Below are positions 51,529-60,613 of a stretch of DNA of 64,000 nucleotides, in pieces (position 1 is the stretch's first letter; each line of letters begins with the position of its first letter). A program made the translations under genes and the position numbers. The DNA is from an uncultured Lachnospiraceae bacterium (GTDB lineage: Bacteria > Bacillota > Clostridia > Lachnospirales > Lachnospiraceae). The notes below the pieces were generated by a model, which worked only from the letters and a program-made list of their open reading frames with translations, did not search any database and was not told the DNA's origin. The stretch lies in contig CAJOID010000001.1 of assembly GCA_905234595.1 (NCBI GenBank), positions 1 to 64,000 on the forward strand, written 5' to 3'.

Positions 51529-52854
51529 TCAGGACGGGTCGCCCGTCTCTATCGGACCATGTCCGCGATATAGTTCGGTGATATCGGCTCTGAGTGCAGA
51601 CAGTTCCGTGCCGATAGCAGAAACAGGATCCGAAGCGGCAGCACCTTTGCCGGATCCACCCTGCGTGCCGGCTTTATGGATCAGCTCACGTACCCTCTCT
51701 ATCCTGTGAACTGCAGTCGAATCCGTGCTGTAATCTGCTTTGACCATGTCAGTCAAGCTATCCAGCAACGAAGTCATGCCCCGCAGAAGCGCATGACACG
51801 ATGCCTGATCTTCGGCTGTTTTGGTCCGTATCATCTCAGTGACCTGATCACACATATTGAGTATCTCGGTGCATTTAGCATCATGCTCCATATGCTTATC
51901 AGCGGTGGAATGTATATATGCGGAAAGCCTGTCATCGGGATGGGAAGACAGATGATCGAGCAGTATCTCCTGCTGCATACGGTATACAGGATATGGATGT
52001 GCCACCCCGCCCCCACGGTCTATACGCATATAATCACCGTATTCCGCACGGAGCACGGCATCATATTCCGCCGGAACCGGTATCTCCAGATTCTCAAAAG
52101 GCAGATAAACAGTCCGGTCATACCAGGATCTCTCGCGTTTATATGCCCTGTACGCGGTCCACCCCTTCATATATGAGACGTATGTTGAGCTCTCCGCATC
52201 GCATTCCGCATAATTCCGCCATATCATCCCGGCCAGTCTGTGTCCGAGCTCGTCATTCACAGGGAGCGCCACATCATATCGCGATCCGATACGCCTGAGC
52301 AGTTCACGGCATTCGGGCAGATCCCTGCCGCCACCGGCTACCATATCATAAGCCCTGCGAAGCTCCATCGCTCTGTCACATCTGTCCTGCTCCAGATCGG
52401 GATCATCATATATCCCGTCCAGAATGAAAATATCCACTCCGGCGGTATAAGGACATCCGCAGTATTCACTTAAATATGCGGGATCAAACTGTATCCTGCC
52501 GTTATTGACCACTCTGCCGAGAGGATCATCATATCCGGGTTCATTCGTAACATCGAACACTCGGTATGTCGCCGGAAGCTCAGCCGGCGCCACCTCGAGG
52601 AAACGCTCATAATCCTTACGGAACATGGCAATATCGGTATCATCGTCCCATGGGATGAATCCACGATGTCTCACCGCACCGATCAGAGTACCGAACTCCG
52701 CGAACCACTTGAGCCCATGCTTCACACACACACTGTCGATCGCACACATGACCTTCAGCTGGACGGCCCAGTACCTCTTGGTCATCCCTGCTATACGGAA
52801 CCCTTCCCGTACTTCGGGATTATAGTATTCATCGGTTATCGGAGTGACTTTCAT
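51529..52854 (-). CDS. LicD family protein
   Basis: KWFAEFGTLIGAVRHRGFIPWDDDTDIAMFRKDYERF. Confidence 0.92.
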   Translation of the reverse strand: MKVTPITDEYYNPEVREGFRIAGMTKRYWAVQLKVMCAIDSVCVKHGLKWFAEFGTLIGAVRHRGFIPWDDDTDIAMFRKDYERFLEVAPAELPATYRVFDVTNEPGYDDPLGRVVNNGRIQFDPAYLSEYCGCPYTAGVDIFILDGIYDDPDLEQDRCDRAMELRRAYDMVAGGGRDLPECRELLRRIGSRYDVALPVNDELGHRLAGMIWRNYAECDAESSTYVSYMKGWTAYRAYKRERSWYDRTVYLPFENLEIPVPAEYDAVLRAEYGDYMRIDRGGGVAHPYPVYRMQQEILLDHLSSHPDDRLSAYIHSTADKHMEHDAKCTEILNMCDQVTEMIRTKTAEDQASCHALLRGMTSLLDSLTDMVKADYSTDSTAVHRIERVRELIHKAGTQGGSGKGAAASDPVSAIGTELSALRADITELYRGHGPIETGDPS

Positions 52855-52870
52855 ACTAGAAATTATACTA

Positions 52871-52900
52871 TAAAAAGGGAGTCGCGTCAGCGACTCCCTT
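52871..52900 (-). terminator. Intrinsic terminator of flagellin gene
   Basis: Minus strand AAGGGAGTCGC-TGAC-GCGACTCCCTTTTTATAG. Confidence 0.88.
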
Positions 52901-52931
52901 GTGTCTCTTGATGTAGGTTATCTTACTCGTA

Positions 52932-53747
52932 TTAGCCGAGGAGTGAGAGAACACCCTGGTTAGCCTGGTTGGACTGTGCCAGCATCGACTGACCTGCCTG
53001 AGAAAGGATGTTGTTGTTAGAGTATCTAACCATCTCTGTTGCCATATCGGTATCACGGATCTGGCTCTCAGCTGCCTGTGTATTCTCTGCGATGTTATCA
53101 AGGTTCTTGATGGTGTGCTCAAGTCTGTTCTGGATAGCACCGAGTGCAGCTCTCTGTCTGTTCAGACTGGAGATAGCGGCCTTGATAGTGCTGATAGCTG
53201 CTGCAGCCTTGGTCTGGGTTGATACGCTGAATGTAGATGTGATGCCCAGTCCGGATGCTGTCATAGGCTTGATGCTGATGTCGATGTACTGTCCGCTCTC
53301 AGCACCTACCTGTAAGTGCTTACCTGTGAAAGAACCGTCTAACAGGTTCTGCTGGTTGAATGTAGTTGTTGATGCAACACGGTTGATCTCACTCTTCAGG
53401 GCCTGAACTTCCATGTTGATGTAGTCCTGATCCTCTGTGGTGTTGGTATCGTTAGCAGCCTTGGTTGCCAGTTCGTTCATTCTCTGCAGCATGTCGTGTA
53501 CTTCATTCAGTGCACCTTCTGCTGTCTGTACGCAGGAGATACCGTCCTGTGCGTTGGCTGATGCCTGTGTAAGACCTCTGATCTGACGTCTCATCTTCTC
53601 GGATATTGCAAGGCCTGCTGCGTCATCGGCTGCACGGTTAACCTTATAACCGGAAGAAAGCTTCTCTGTAGTCTTGGCAAGTGAGTTAGTTGTAAGACCA
53701 AGCATTCTGTTTGAGTTCATTGCTGTAAGATTGTGCTGTACTACCAT
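52932..53747 (-). CDS. hag: Flagellin
   Basis: MVVQHNLTAMNSNRMLGLTTNSLAKTTEKLSSGYKVNRAADDAAGLAISEKMRRQIRGLTQASANAQDGISCVQTAEGALNEVHDMLQRMNELATKAAN and C-term ILSQAGQSMLAQSNQANQGVLSLLG. Confidence 0.97.
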   Translation of the reverse strand: MVVQHNLTAMNSNRMLGLTTNSLAKTTEKLSSGYKVNRAADDAAGLAISEKMRRQIRGLTQASANAQDGISCVQTAEGALNEVHDMLQRMNELATKAANDTNTTEDQDYINMEVQALKSEINRVASTTTFNQQNLLDGSFTGKHLQVGAESGQYIDISIKPMTASGLGITSTFSVSTQTKAAAAISTIKAAISSLNRQRAALGAIQNRLEHTIKNLDNIAENTQAAESQIRDTDMATEMVRYSNNNILSQAGQSMLAQSNQANQGVLSLLG

Positions 53748-53803
53748 TTTTTATCCTCCTTGAAGGTGGCGCCTCCGTGCGACCGTGTCCTTATCTGAAT
53801 CCA

Positions 53804-53852
53804 ACGAATCCGCAATATAGTTTTTTGATCCGTTTGTATATTGCGAATCCGT
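53804..53852 (-). promoter_or_regulatory. Imperfect long hairpin in flagellin 5' UTR
   Basis: acgaatccgcaatata ... tatattgcgaatccgt, 14/16 complementary. Confidence 0.65.
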
Positions 53853-53880
53853 TCGCCTTTTTTACTTCGTTACACCTTAT

Positions 53881-53907
53881 ATATCGGACGACCCTTCAAT
53901 TACTTAA
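53881..53907 (-). promoter_or_regulatory. sigma-28 (SigD)-type promoter of flagellin
   Basis: TTAA-N15-TCCGATAT; compare SigD consensus TAAA-N15-GCCGATAT. Confidence 0.75.
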
Positions 53908-53942
53908 CCCCTAATTTCAAAATTTTTATGTAACCCGAAATA

Positions 53943-54887
53943 TCACTCAAATTCAGCAGGAAAAGGCACTCCCTGCTCCTCATATATCTTACGAAGTTTC
54001 CGCTCTTCCGCCGCAAAATTCGGGTATTCATGAGCAGGAGCAGCCTTGACGGGCGTCATATAGTTATCGCCGTATGAAACCCGCAGGACCGAATCATAAC
54101 CCGATGGAACCGGGAGCATCATATTCTCAAAAGGCATATTCACCGTGGTCATGTATGCTGATTTAGGTTTCTTATTAGCCTTATTGGATGTATAAAACTC
54201 AACACATGCCACATAATCTGCGTCTTCATCCATATACATGGCAGATATCTGATCCGCATACATAAGTGCCTGAGGTTTGATCGGAATATCTCTGTCAAAT
54301 TTCAATCCGATATTCTCCTCTATCAGATCCACCCTTTCACGCACCTCATCTTCGCAGTCATCATACTTCACACCGTTCCTGGAGGTTACGAAGCAGTCAC
54401 ATGCCAGAGACGCTATGGTATGGAATACATCTTCCTCCTCCGGATAATTCGGCACGTTGTCAAACGGACAGATGTCTATCCCCACTCCATATGGGCATCC
54501 ATGATATCTGTCCAGAGAATCACGGTCGGTCCGGATCACGTCGGAATTAAATACATTCAAAGTCATGGAAAAGGGAGACTGATCACCTCTTGCGTTTCTC
54601 AGAAGCCATCCCTCAGGCAGCTCATACGGAGCATACTTAAGAAAAAGCTCGTAATCCGCTCTGAGCATACCCAGATCAATATCGTCATCCCACGGAATGA
54701 ACCCCTCCTCTCTCACAGCGCCCAGAGTAGTGCCACTGTCAGTAAACCATCGGATATTATGTCTGTCACAGATTTCCGCTACGACATTGACTATCTCCAG
54801 TTCCACAGCCCACACACGTTTCATCATGGGACGTATATAGAATCCGTCGCGCTCTTCGCCTTCAAAAAAAGATTCATCAAAGATCAT
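53943..54887 (-). CDS. LicD family protein
   Basis: RWFTDSGTTLGAVREEGFIPWDDDIDLGMLRADYELF. Confidence 0.92.
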   Translation of the reverse strand: MIFDESFFEGEERDGFYIRPMMKRVWAVELEIVNVVAEICDRHNIRWFTDSGTTLGAVREEGFIPWDDDIDLGMLRADYELFLKYAPYELPEGWLLRNARGDQSPFSMTLNVFNSDVIRTDRDSLDRYHGCPYGVGIDICPFDNVPNYPEEEDVFHTIASLACDCFVTSRNGVKYDDCEDEVRERVDLIEENIGLKFDRDIPIKPQALMYADQISAMYMDEDADYVACVEFYTSNKANKKPKSAYMTTVNMPFENMMLPVPSGYDSVLRVSYGDNYMTPVKAAPAHEYPNFAAEERKLRKIYEEQGVPFPAEFE

Positions 54888-55855
54888 CAGTCATCACACC
54901 CCAGCTGTAAAGTATCTATATATTTATCCGGATGAAGAAAGTAATCCATATACGATACATCCGGATTAAAGATGGCAGAATGCTGTTTGCGAATATACGG
55001 TTTCATATATTCGGCGCCGAACCACCAGGTCAGGAAGTCATGATAGCGTTTGTATACGGGAAGATCAAATCCTTCAAAAGGAATGCGGATTATATCTTCA
55101 TAAAATGACTTATCAAAAGAGTGGGAAAAATTCTTCAGAACTTCCAGATAATGATAGCCGTATTTTGTGGAGATGCCTTCCATGGAGATCATTGTCTGCT
55201 CATATATCCTGTACCGCTCGATCACGGGAAGAGCCATGATCGCTTCAAGATCCTCGTGCGGAACGGCCGGTAAAACGTTGGGATCCATTAATTTACGGAT
55301 AATCTCGGGTTTTCCGAAGACCGTTACATAGAGTTCCTTGGCAATCTCCTTCATCTCAGGGGTGACATTGATCTCATCAAATCCCTCATCCAGGGGAAAG
55401 ATATCTATCCATATACCCTGATTGACTTCCATGGGCATGGCCGGAGGTTCGATCGCGGTGGTCTCCCGATTGCGTATCTTCGCAAAAGGAAGCATATGCG
55501 TGGATGTGATCTGCTCGGGCGTACATACGCTCAGATTGGTGTACAGATCCTGCCATTCATACGGATATGGCAGTTCCTCCTGCATGATAACCTTCGCACG
55601 TTCATAATCTGCCCGGGGCATGTTTACATCGAAGTCGTCATCCCAGGGTATAAAACCGTTATGCCTAACAGCACCGAGCATCGTTCCGCCGTCAAGCGTA
55701 TATCTCAGGCCATGCTTTCTGCACAGCCTGTCAAACTCAAATACTATCTCAAGTTCTTTCGCCCAGACCTTCTTGCGTTTCTCCGATATATAGAAGTCCC
55801 ATCGGGTTTCCGGTTTATAAAAGTCTTCTTCTATTCTGTATGCAGGATTATCCAA
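54887..55855 (-). CDS. LicD family protein
   Basis: RYTLDGGTMLGAVRHNGFIPWDDDFDVNMPRADYERAKVIM. Confidence 0.92.
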   Translation of the reverse strand: MDNPAYRIEEDFYKPETRWDFYISEKRKKVWAKELEIVFEFDRLCRKHGLRYTLDGGTMLGAVRHNGFIPWDDDFDVNMPRADYERAKVIMQEELPYPYEWQDLYTNLSVCTPEQITSTHMLPFAKIRNRETTAIEPPAMPMEVNQGIWIDIFPLDEGFDEINVTPEMKEIAKELYVTVFGKPEIIRKLMDPNVLPAVPHEDLEAIMALPVIERYRIYEQTMISMEGISTKYGYHYLEVLKNFSHSFDKSFYEDIIRIPFEGFDLPVYKRYHDFLTWWFGAEYMKPYIRKQHSAIFNPDVSYMDYFLHPDKYIDTLQLGCDD

Positions 55856-55897
55856 TTCTTTCTTCCCTGTGTCTCTTTAAGGTTATTCCTGTATCAT

Positions 55898-56977
55898 TCA
55901 GATGCCGCGTTTATGCAGGTAATCACGAAACACATCAACAAGTGTTATATTATCCTCTGTCCTCAGATTTCCTATATGTCCCACGCGGAATACACGTTCC
56001 GCCAGCTCGCCGCCGTTCGGACATATCCATATACCGTATTCATCTTTGAGAGCGGTAAATATATCTTTGGCGGATATCTCCTCCGTATACAGGGAAGTAA
56101 CCGCATTCGACGGGCTCTCTGAGAAAAGCTTAAACGGCAGATCCACGATCCTGCCTCTGAAGTCCTCCGCAAGCTCTCGTACTCGCCTGATCTCGGATTC
56201 GGGTCCTCCATGTGCATCTATATCCCGCAGTCTCGCATTGATCTGGAGCAATGTAGTGACAGCCGGGGTAAAAGGAGTCTGTCCACGCTCACCGTTCTTC
56301 AGGGCATCCTTCAGATCCAGATACATACACCGGCTGTCGATCCTCTCTGTCCTTTCCAGCGCCCTCGGTCCAAGCACCATTACAGATACTCCTGGAGGTA
56401 CTGCGAGAGCCTTCTGTGATCCCGTGATCATCACGTCAATCCCGGACTCAGCCATATCTATGGGATCGGTCAGAAATGCACTGATGGCATCCACTATCAG
56501 GAAAAGTCCGTTGCGCCTGCAGAAATCGCTGATCAGGTCTATATCATACAGAACACCCGTGGAGGTCTCGTGGATATTGACCAGAAGTGCTGTATACCCT
56601 GCATCGGAGCCATCAAAATGAGCAAGATCAGCTGCGGTCAGAGCATGCCCGGCCTCAAGCAGTACCGGAGTATACGGTATCGCGTGTATCTCACAAAGCT
56701 TACAGAACCGTCCGCCGAAAGATCCTCCGTTGATGACCAGCGCTCTGTCATCCTTATCCAGAAGATTCATGACCGCCGCCTCCATGGATGCGGTTCCCGA
56801 ACCTGTGATAAAGACCGTTCGCGAACCGACCGGAGCACCGGCAAACTTATTCATCATTCTCTCATTCTCGAGCATGATCTCCGAAAACTCGGGCGTTCTG
56901 AAATACGGTGCCGACTGTGCACCTATCTTCAGTACATCTTCATTTGATTGTACGGGGCCTACCGTAAAATTAAGCAT
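55898..56977 (-). CDS. Class V PLP-dependent aminotransferase
   Basis: [46 protein letters not shown]...[19 protein letters not shown]...[21 protein letters not shown] (PLP lysine context). Confidence 0.88.
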   Translation of the reverse strand: MLNFTVGPVQSNEDVLKIGAQSAPYFRTPEFSEIMLENERMMNKFAGAPVGSRTVFITGSGTASMEAAVMNLLDKDDRALVINGGSFGGRFCKLCEIHAIPYTPVLLEAGHALTAADLAHFDGSDAGYTALLVNIHETSTGVLYDIDLISDFCRRNGLFLIVDAISAFLTDPIDMAESGIDVMITGSQKALAVPPGVSVMVLGPRALERTERIDSRCMYLDLKDALKNGERGQTPFTPAVTTLLQINARLRDIDAHGGPESEIRRVRELAEDFRGRIVDLPFKLFSESPSNAVTSLYTEEISAKDIFTALKDEYGIWICPNGGELAERVFRVGHIGNLRTEDNITLVDVFRDYLHKRGI

Positions 56978-57048
56978 ATTCTCTCCTCACGACACTTCTT
57001 TATGATCGTGTCATTATTTTACCATAAGATGATCTGTTTGGACGGTAG

Positions 57049-57813
57049 TCATCTCTTATAGAAATACACATCATACGTATATGCCGCGTTCCAGTAGTTA
57101 GGAAGCGCGCAGTGTGCAAATTTCACATCGCAATCATACCGTTCCGCGATATCTATGAACATACTCTTCGGATAGAAAAGATGCTGCGTATCCTTATACT
57201 TCTCATCGTAGTTCTCGACCACCGACCGACGATAGTTCAGAAAGTCCTCCCGCTTCGCCAGATCATGCACGTCAAATATACCCACTGAATGATCAGCCTT
57301 CTCTATCATGCGAGTGACAACTTCCTCTCCGTATGCCAGATCATCGAAGTACTGGAATATACTCCTGGAAAAAACACAGTCATACTTGATATCCGTCTTA
57401 AGGTCTCTGGCCTCGGCGCTGTACAGTTCCACAGCATTCTGCACATAGCGTCTGGCCACCTCTACATACGCCTCGCTGTAGTCCATACCGCCAAGCTTAA
57501 ACTCCGAATTCAGAGTGGCCAGATAATACAGATACGGCCCGGTAGAACATCCTACATCAAAGAAAGACTGTGGGCGGAATTCGGGATTTGTGGAAAAAGA
57601 TAATTCGCGGAGGAAGATGTTGAATTGATCTATGAAAGTTTTAGCACGGTCGGGAGATGTTGCCCCACCATGGTAATTCGGATTTGTGAAATCCTTCAGT
57701 TCCATAAAAGTTTCTTCAAAGGACTCCTCTCCGGATAATCTGATATCATCCAAAACCGTACTCTTATTCCATATTGTTTTCCAGCCATTAAAACGAACGG
57801 AATCATTACTCAT
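57049..57813 (-). CDS. Class I SAM-dependent methyltransferase
   Basis: RPQSFFDVGCSTGPYLYYLATLNSEFKLGGMDYSEAYVEVAR; D/E-x-G-x-x-x-G motif I. Confidence 0.85.
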   Translation of the reverse strand: MSNDSVRFNGWKTIWNKSTVLDDIRLSGEESFEETFMELKDFTNPNYHGGATSPDRAKTFIDQFNIFLRELSFSTNPEFRPQSFFDVGCSTGPYLYYLATLNSEFKLGGMDYSEAYVEVARRYVQNAVELYSAEARDLKTDIKYDCVFSRSIFQYFDDLAYGEEVVTRMIEKADHSVGIFDVHDLAKREDFLNYRRSVVENYDEKYKDTQHLFYPKSMFIDIAERYDCDVKFAHCALPNYWNAAYTYDVYFYKR

Positions 57814-57864
57814 AAAACTATCTCCTTCGCCCGAATCGGGAAGAAAGCCTTGTATATAATATCT

Positions 57865-58085
57865 TTATAAAAACAAAGCCATATAAAGAGGCAATGTTAT
57901 TACATGCCCTTCCTCTCCGACATTTCCGTCAACAAGTTTATAAAAGGGCTTTATCCGTTTTTGCCCATACTATCTGATTCAGCGAGGTAGAACTAGCATT
58001 ACTGCTTTTGGCCTCTATCGGGATCACATTTCCATCCTTTTGTATAAGAAAATCAATCTCTCTTTTCGTTACTTAATTGATTTTC
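57865..58085 (-). pseudogene. Decayed C-terminus of AAA ATPase/DUF4143-type protein
   Basis: Minus strand reads A-C-A-V-L-K-I-N-*-VTKREIDFLIQKDGNVIPIEAKSSNASSTSLNQIVWAKTDKALL*; shifting frame gives PFYKLVDGNVGEEGHVITLPLYMALFL*. Confidence 0.7.
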
Positions 58086-58119
58086 AACACTGCGCAGGCA
58101 TAAGAAAAACTATTATACT

Positions 58120-59268
58120 TTATTCTCCTGAACCAACATCCCTTCCAACAGCTTTTTTAAATGCTAATTCATATCCAGATATCATATCTGTTTTTTTGTA
58201 TATGTATCGTCTATTTCTACTCAATACGTCAACAGCGGAATCTGCAAAACTATCATTTCCGTCAGTATGTATGTTTATATATCTATCTTTGTAGAAATGT
58301 CCATTATCATCTAAGCTGTTAATAAAACCAGGAATTTTCCCAGTCAAAGGGTCTGTATAATCATATATATAATTATTCCCATTTAATATGGTTTGCATTA
58401 CCACTGAATGATATCGCATTCCAAATGCACACTTCGCTCCCGATATAAACATATATAGTTCAGCCAGATTAAACGAATGATGTATTACCTTTATATTTTT
58501 TCTTCGACATTTTACTCTCAGTTTTTCCATATAGTATCTATCATCGCCACCAGCAAAAAACATATTCATAGCAACAAGATAAACTTCTTCATAAGCTTCA
58601 GCCATTTTATCTATAAAGCGAATCAATTCAATCTCATTCTGTATACCATCAACACCATAACATGTTGATGGGTACTCCCTTAAGCTGATAACAGCATACT
58701 CACTCTGCTTTTGATGCATAGTGTATTCTTCCATAGAGATAATGGCCGGATCACCAAGAACCAGTAGATCATTATTCAAGTCAGGATAATAGTCCCTAGC
58801 CAACTTGGCCGAAAACTCATCTCTAAAAGATATAATAGTGCTGTTAGACAAGGTATTCCCGACTATATCTCTGTATTCTTTGTTATTTAATGGGCCTATT
58901 CCACAGCCCGCAATAATTGTTGGTATTCCTTTTCGGTGGGCATATGCGAAGCAATAATCAATCAAGAACACTTCTTCAATATCCATCAAAGGTCCGCCAC
59001 CCATTACAACAAGATCTGATGCTGTTATATACCGCTCTGTCTCTTTGCGGTCTTTAACATCAAAAACAAGCATTTTTACATCTGGTGCTGATTTTGAGAA
59101 AACTGTTTCTTCTTCCAATAATGTTCGTTCCGAGAAAAAAGGAAACAAACTGCCAAGAGAAACTGTTGTTTTTTCCCTATATGTCGAGATTACACGAAGA
59201 AGGCCATCGAGAATCGCTATATCCCCCATGGTTTCAGTACCATACCACCCCAATATACATATATTCAT
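58120..59268 (-). CDS. Polysaccharide pyruvyl transferase family protein
   Basis: MNICILGWYGTETMGDIAILDGLLRVI...DLVVMGGGPLMDIEEVFLIDYCFAYAHRKGIPTIIAGCGIGPL...CAFGMRYHSVVMQTILNG. Confidence 0.9.
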   Translation of the reverse strand: MNICILGWYGTETMGDIAILDGLLRVISTYREKTTVSLGSLFPFFSERTLLEEETVFSKSAPDVKMLVFDVKDRKETERYITASDLVVMGGGPLMDIEEVFLIDYCFAYAHRKGIPTIIAGCGIGPLNNKEYRDIVGNTLSNSTIISFRDEFSAKLARDYYPDLNNDLLVLGDPAIISMEEYTMHQKQSEYAVISLREYPSTCYGVDGIQNEIELIRFIDKMAEAYEEVYLVAMNMFFAGGDDRYYMEKLRVKCRRKNIKVIHHSFNLAELYMFISGAKCAFGMRYHSVVMQTILNGNNYIYDYTDPLTGKIPGFINSLDDNGHFYKDRYINIHTDGNDSFADSAVDVLSRNRRYIYKKTDMISGYELAFKKAVGRDVGSGE

Positions 59269-59287
59269 AAATCAAAACCCCATATAA

Positions 59288-60613
59288 TCATTTCCACCTC
59301 AACATCCTGTTTTTAAGTTCTTCTGTATATAACACTTTCTTTCCCTCTGCGTTAAGTCTCGAGCTATACTGAGCACACTTTTCACATTTTTCCGCTTTTA
59401 TCTGTTCTAAATAGTTCAAATTACGATTGACAATTGATCGAGCGCTTTCTTCGAGAGCATTGCCTATCTCAACACTGTGAGTAGCACAGAAGCCAACTGT
59501 ACCTTCCGGATAGATAGTTATCCATTTGTTTTTCTGACAAGGACACTCGGTATATCTCCTCTTTTCTCTCAAATATAGGAACAAACCATAATACCTTTCC
59601 TCTTTAGTCTTTTGGTAAAGTCCGAAAAAGAATTCCTGAGCCATCATCCTGGCTCTCTCGTCCTTAAAAAGAGAAAAATCCGAGACTTTGTCCTGATTGG
59701 CTATTCTCTCATTCTCCGTTGCTATATTATAGTTAACGTATAAATCCTTCTGTTCTGCCCATACAACAACTTCATTAACGTTAAAAATATTCTTCTTTGT
59801 TATAGTGCAAATAACACTTAGGCTGTCGCACAGTTCAGGATTACTCCTAAGAATATCTATAGTTTTGTTCGCACATTCAAAAGCTCCGCCACATCCACGA
59901 TGTTCATCCTGTAGTTCCCCGATACCATCCACGCTTATTGCTATTGAAACATTAATCCCATTATCCTGACACTTACCATGAATGCGTTTTAAAACTGATA
60001 CAATCCTCTCGGTAAAAAAACCATTAGAAATAATATTGAACCCTTTTAATTCCGGCAGTACATCTATCATAACTTCCATGCACTCTGCCAAATCGTTTCG
60101 CAAAAAAGGTTCACCCCCGTTAATTCCTACATATTCCACTTTACGGAACAGGTCATCCTGAAGTATTTTTTTAATTTCATCAACAGAAGCGTGTTTTTTG
60201 TATTTTAGCTTAGGCATCCCACACATAATACAGTTAAAATTGCAGGCATATGTGACAGGAAACTGGATCGTGCTTGGATATTCACATACACCACCATCAT
60301 ATGAAGATTCACCATCCATAAGAAGAAGTTTAAACTCATCCGTGAAAAAAATGTGGTTTTCCGAATACCCTAAAGATATCAATTGATCAAAAATAGAGCG
60401 ATAATATCTGGCAACGCAGATAATCACTAATGAATCCTCAATATATCTCGGTTGTTCAATAATGACATTGTCTGCCATCATCTGCCCCCAACGCTTCGAG
60501 CCATTATCAAAAACGCACCTGACAAGGATATTATTTTCCTTCAAGAAAGATAACATCTCAACACCCCACTCACCGGCGCCAAAAACTATTATGTTTTTTT
60601 CAATCATTCCCAT
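59288..60613 (-). CDS. Radical SAM/SPASM protein with N-terminal Rossmann-like domain
   Basis: N-term IIVFGAGEWGVEMLSFLKENN; YACNFNCIMCGMPKLKYKK (CxxxCxxC); C-terminal Cys-rich CPCQKNKW...GFCATHS...CEKCAQYSS. Confidence 0.88.
   Translation of the reverse strand: MGMIEKNIIVFGAGEWGVEMLSFLKENNILVRCVFDNGSKRWGQMMADNVIIEQPRYIEDSLVIICVARYYRSIFDQLISLGYSENHIFFTDEFKLLLMDGESSYDGGVCEYPSTIQFPVTYACNFNCIMCGMPKLKYKKHASVDEIKKILQDDLFRKVEYVGINGGEPFLRNDLAECMEVMIDVLPELKGFNIISNGFFTERIVSVLKRIHGKCQDNGINVSIAISVDGIGELQDEHRGCGGAFECANKTIDILRSNPELCDSLSVICTITKKNIFNVNEVVVWAEQKDLYVNYNIATENERIANQDKVSDFSLFKDERARMMAQEFFFGLYQKTKEERYYGLFLYLREKRRYTECPCQKNKWITIYPEGTVGFCATHSVEIGNALEESARSIVNRNLNYLEQIKAEKCEKCAQYSSRLNAEGKKVLYTEELKNRMLRWK

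Noticed and set aside
58477-58668. Plus-strand ORFs in the AT-rich pyruvyltransferase region
   Set aside because: Antisense to a clear polysaccharide pyruvyl transferase; no start signals.
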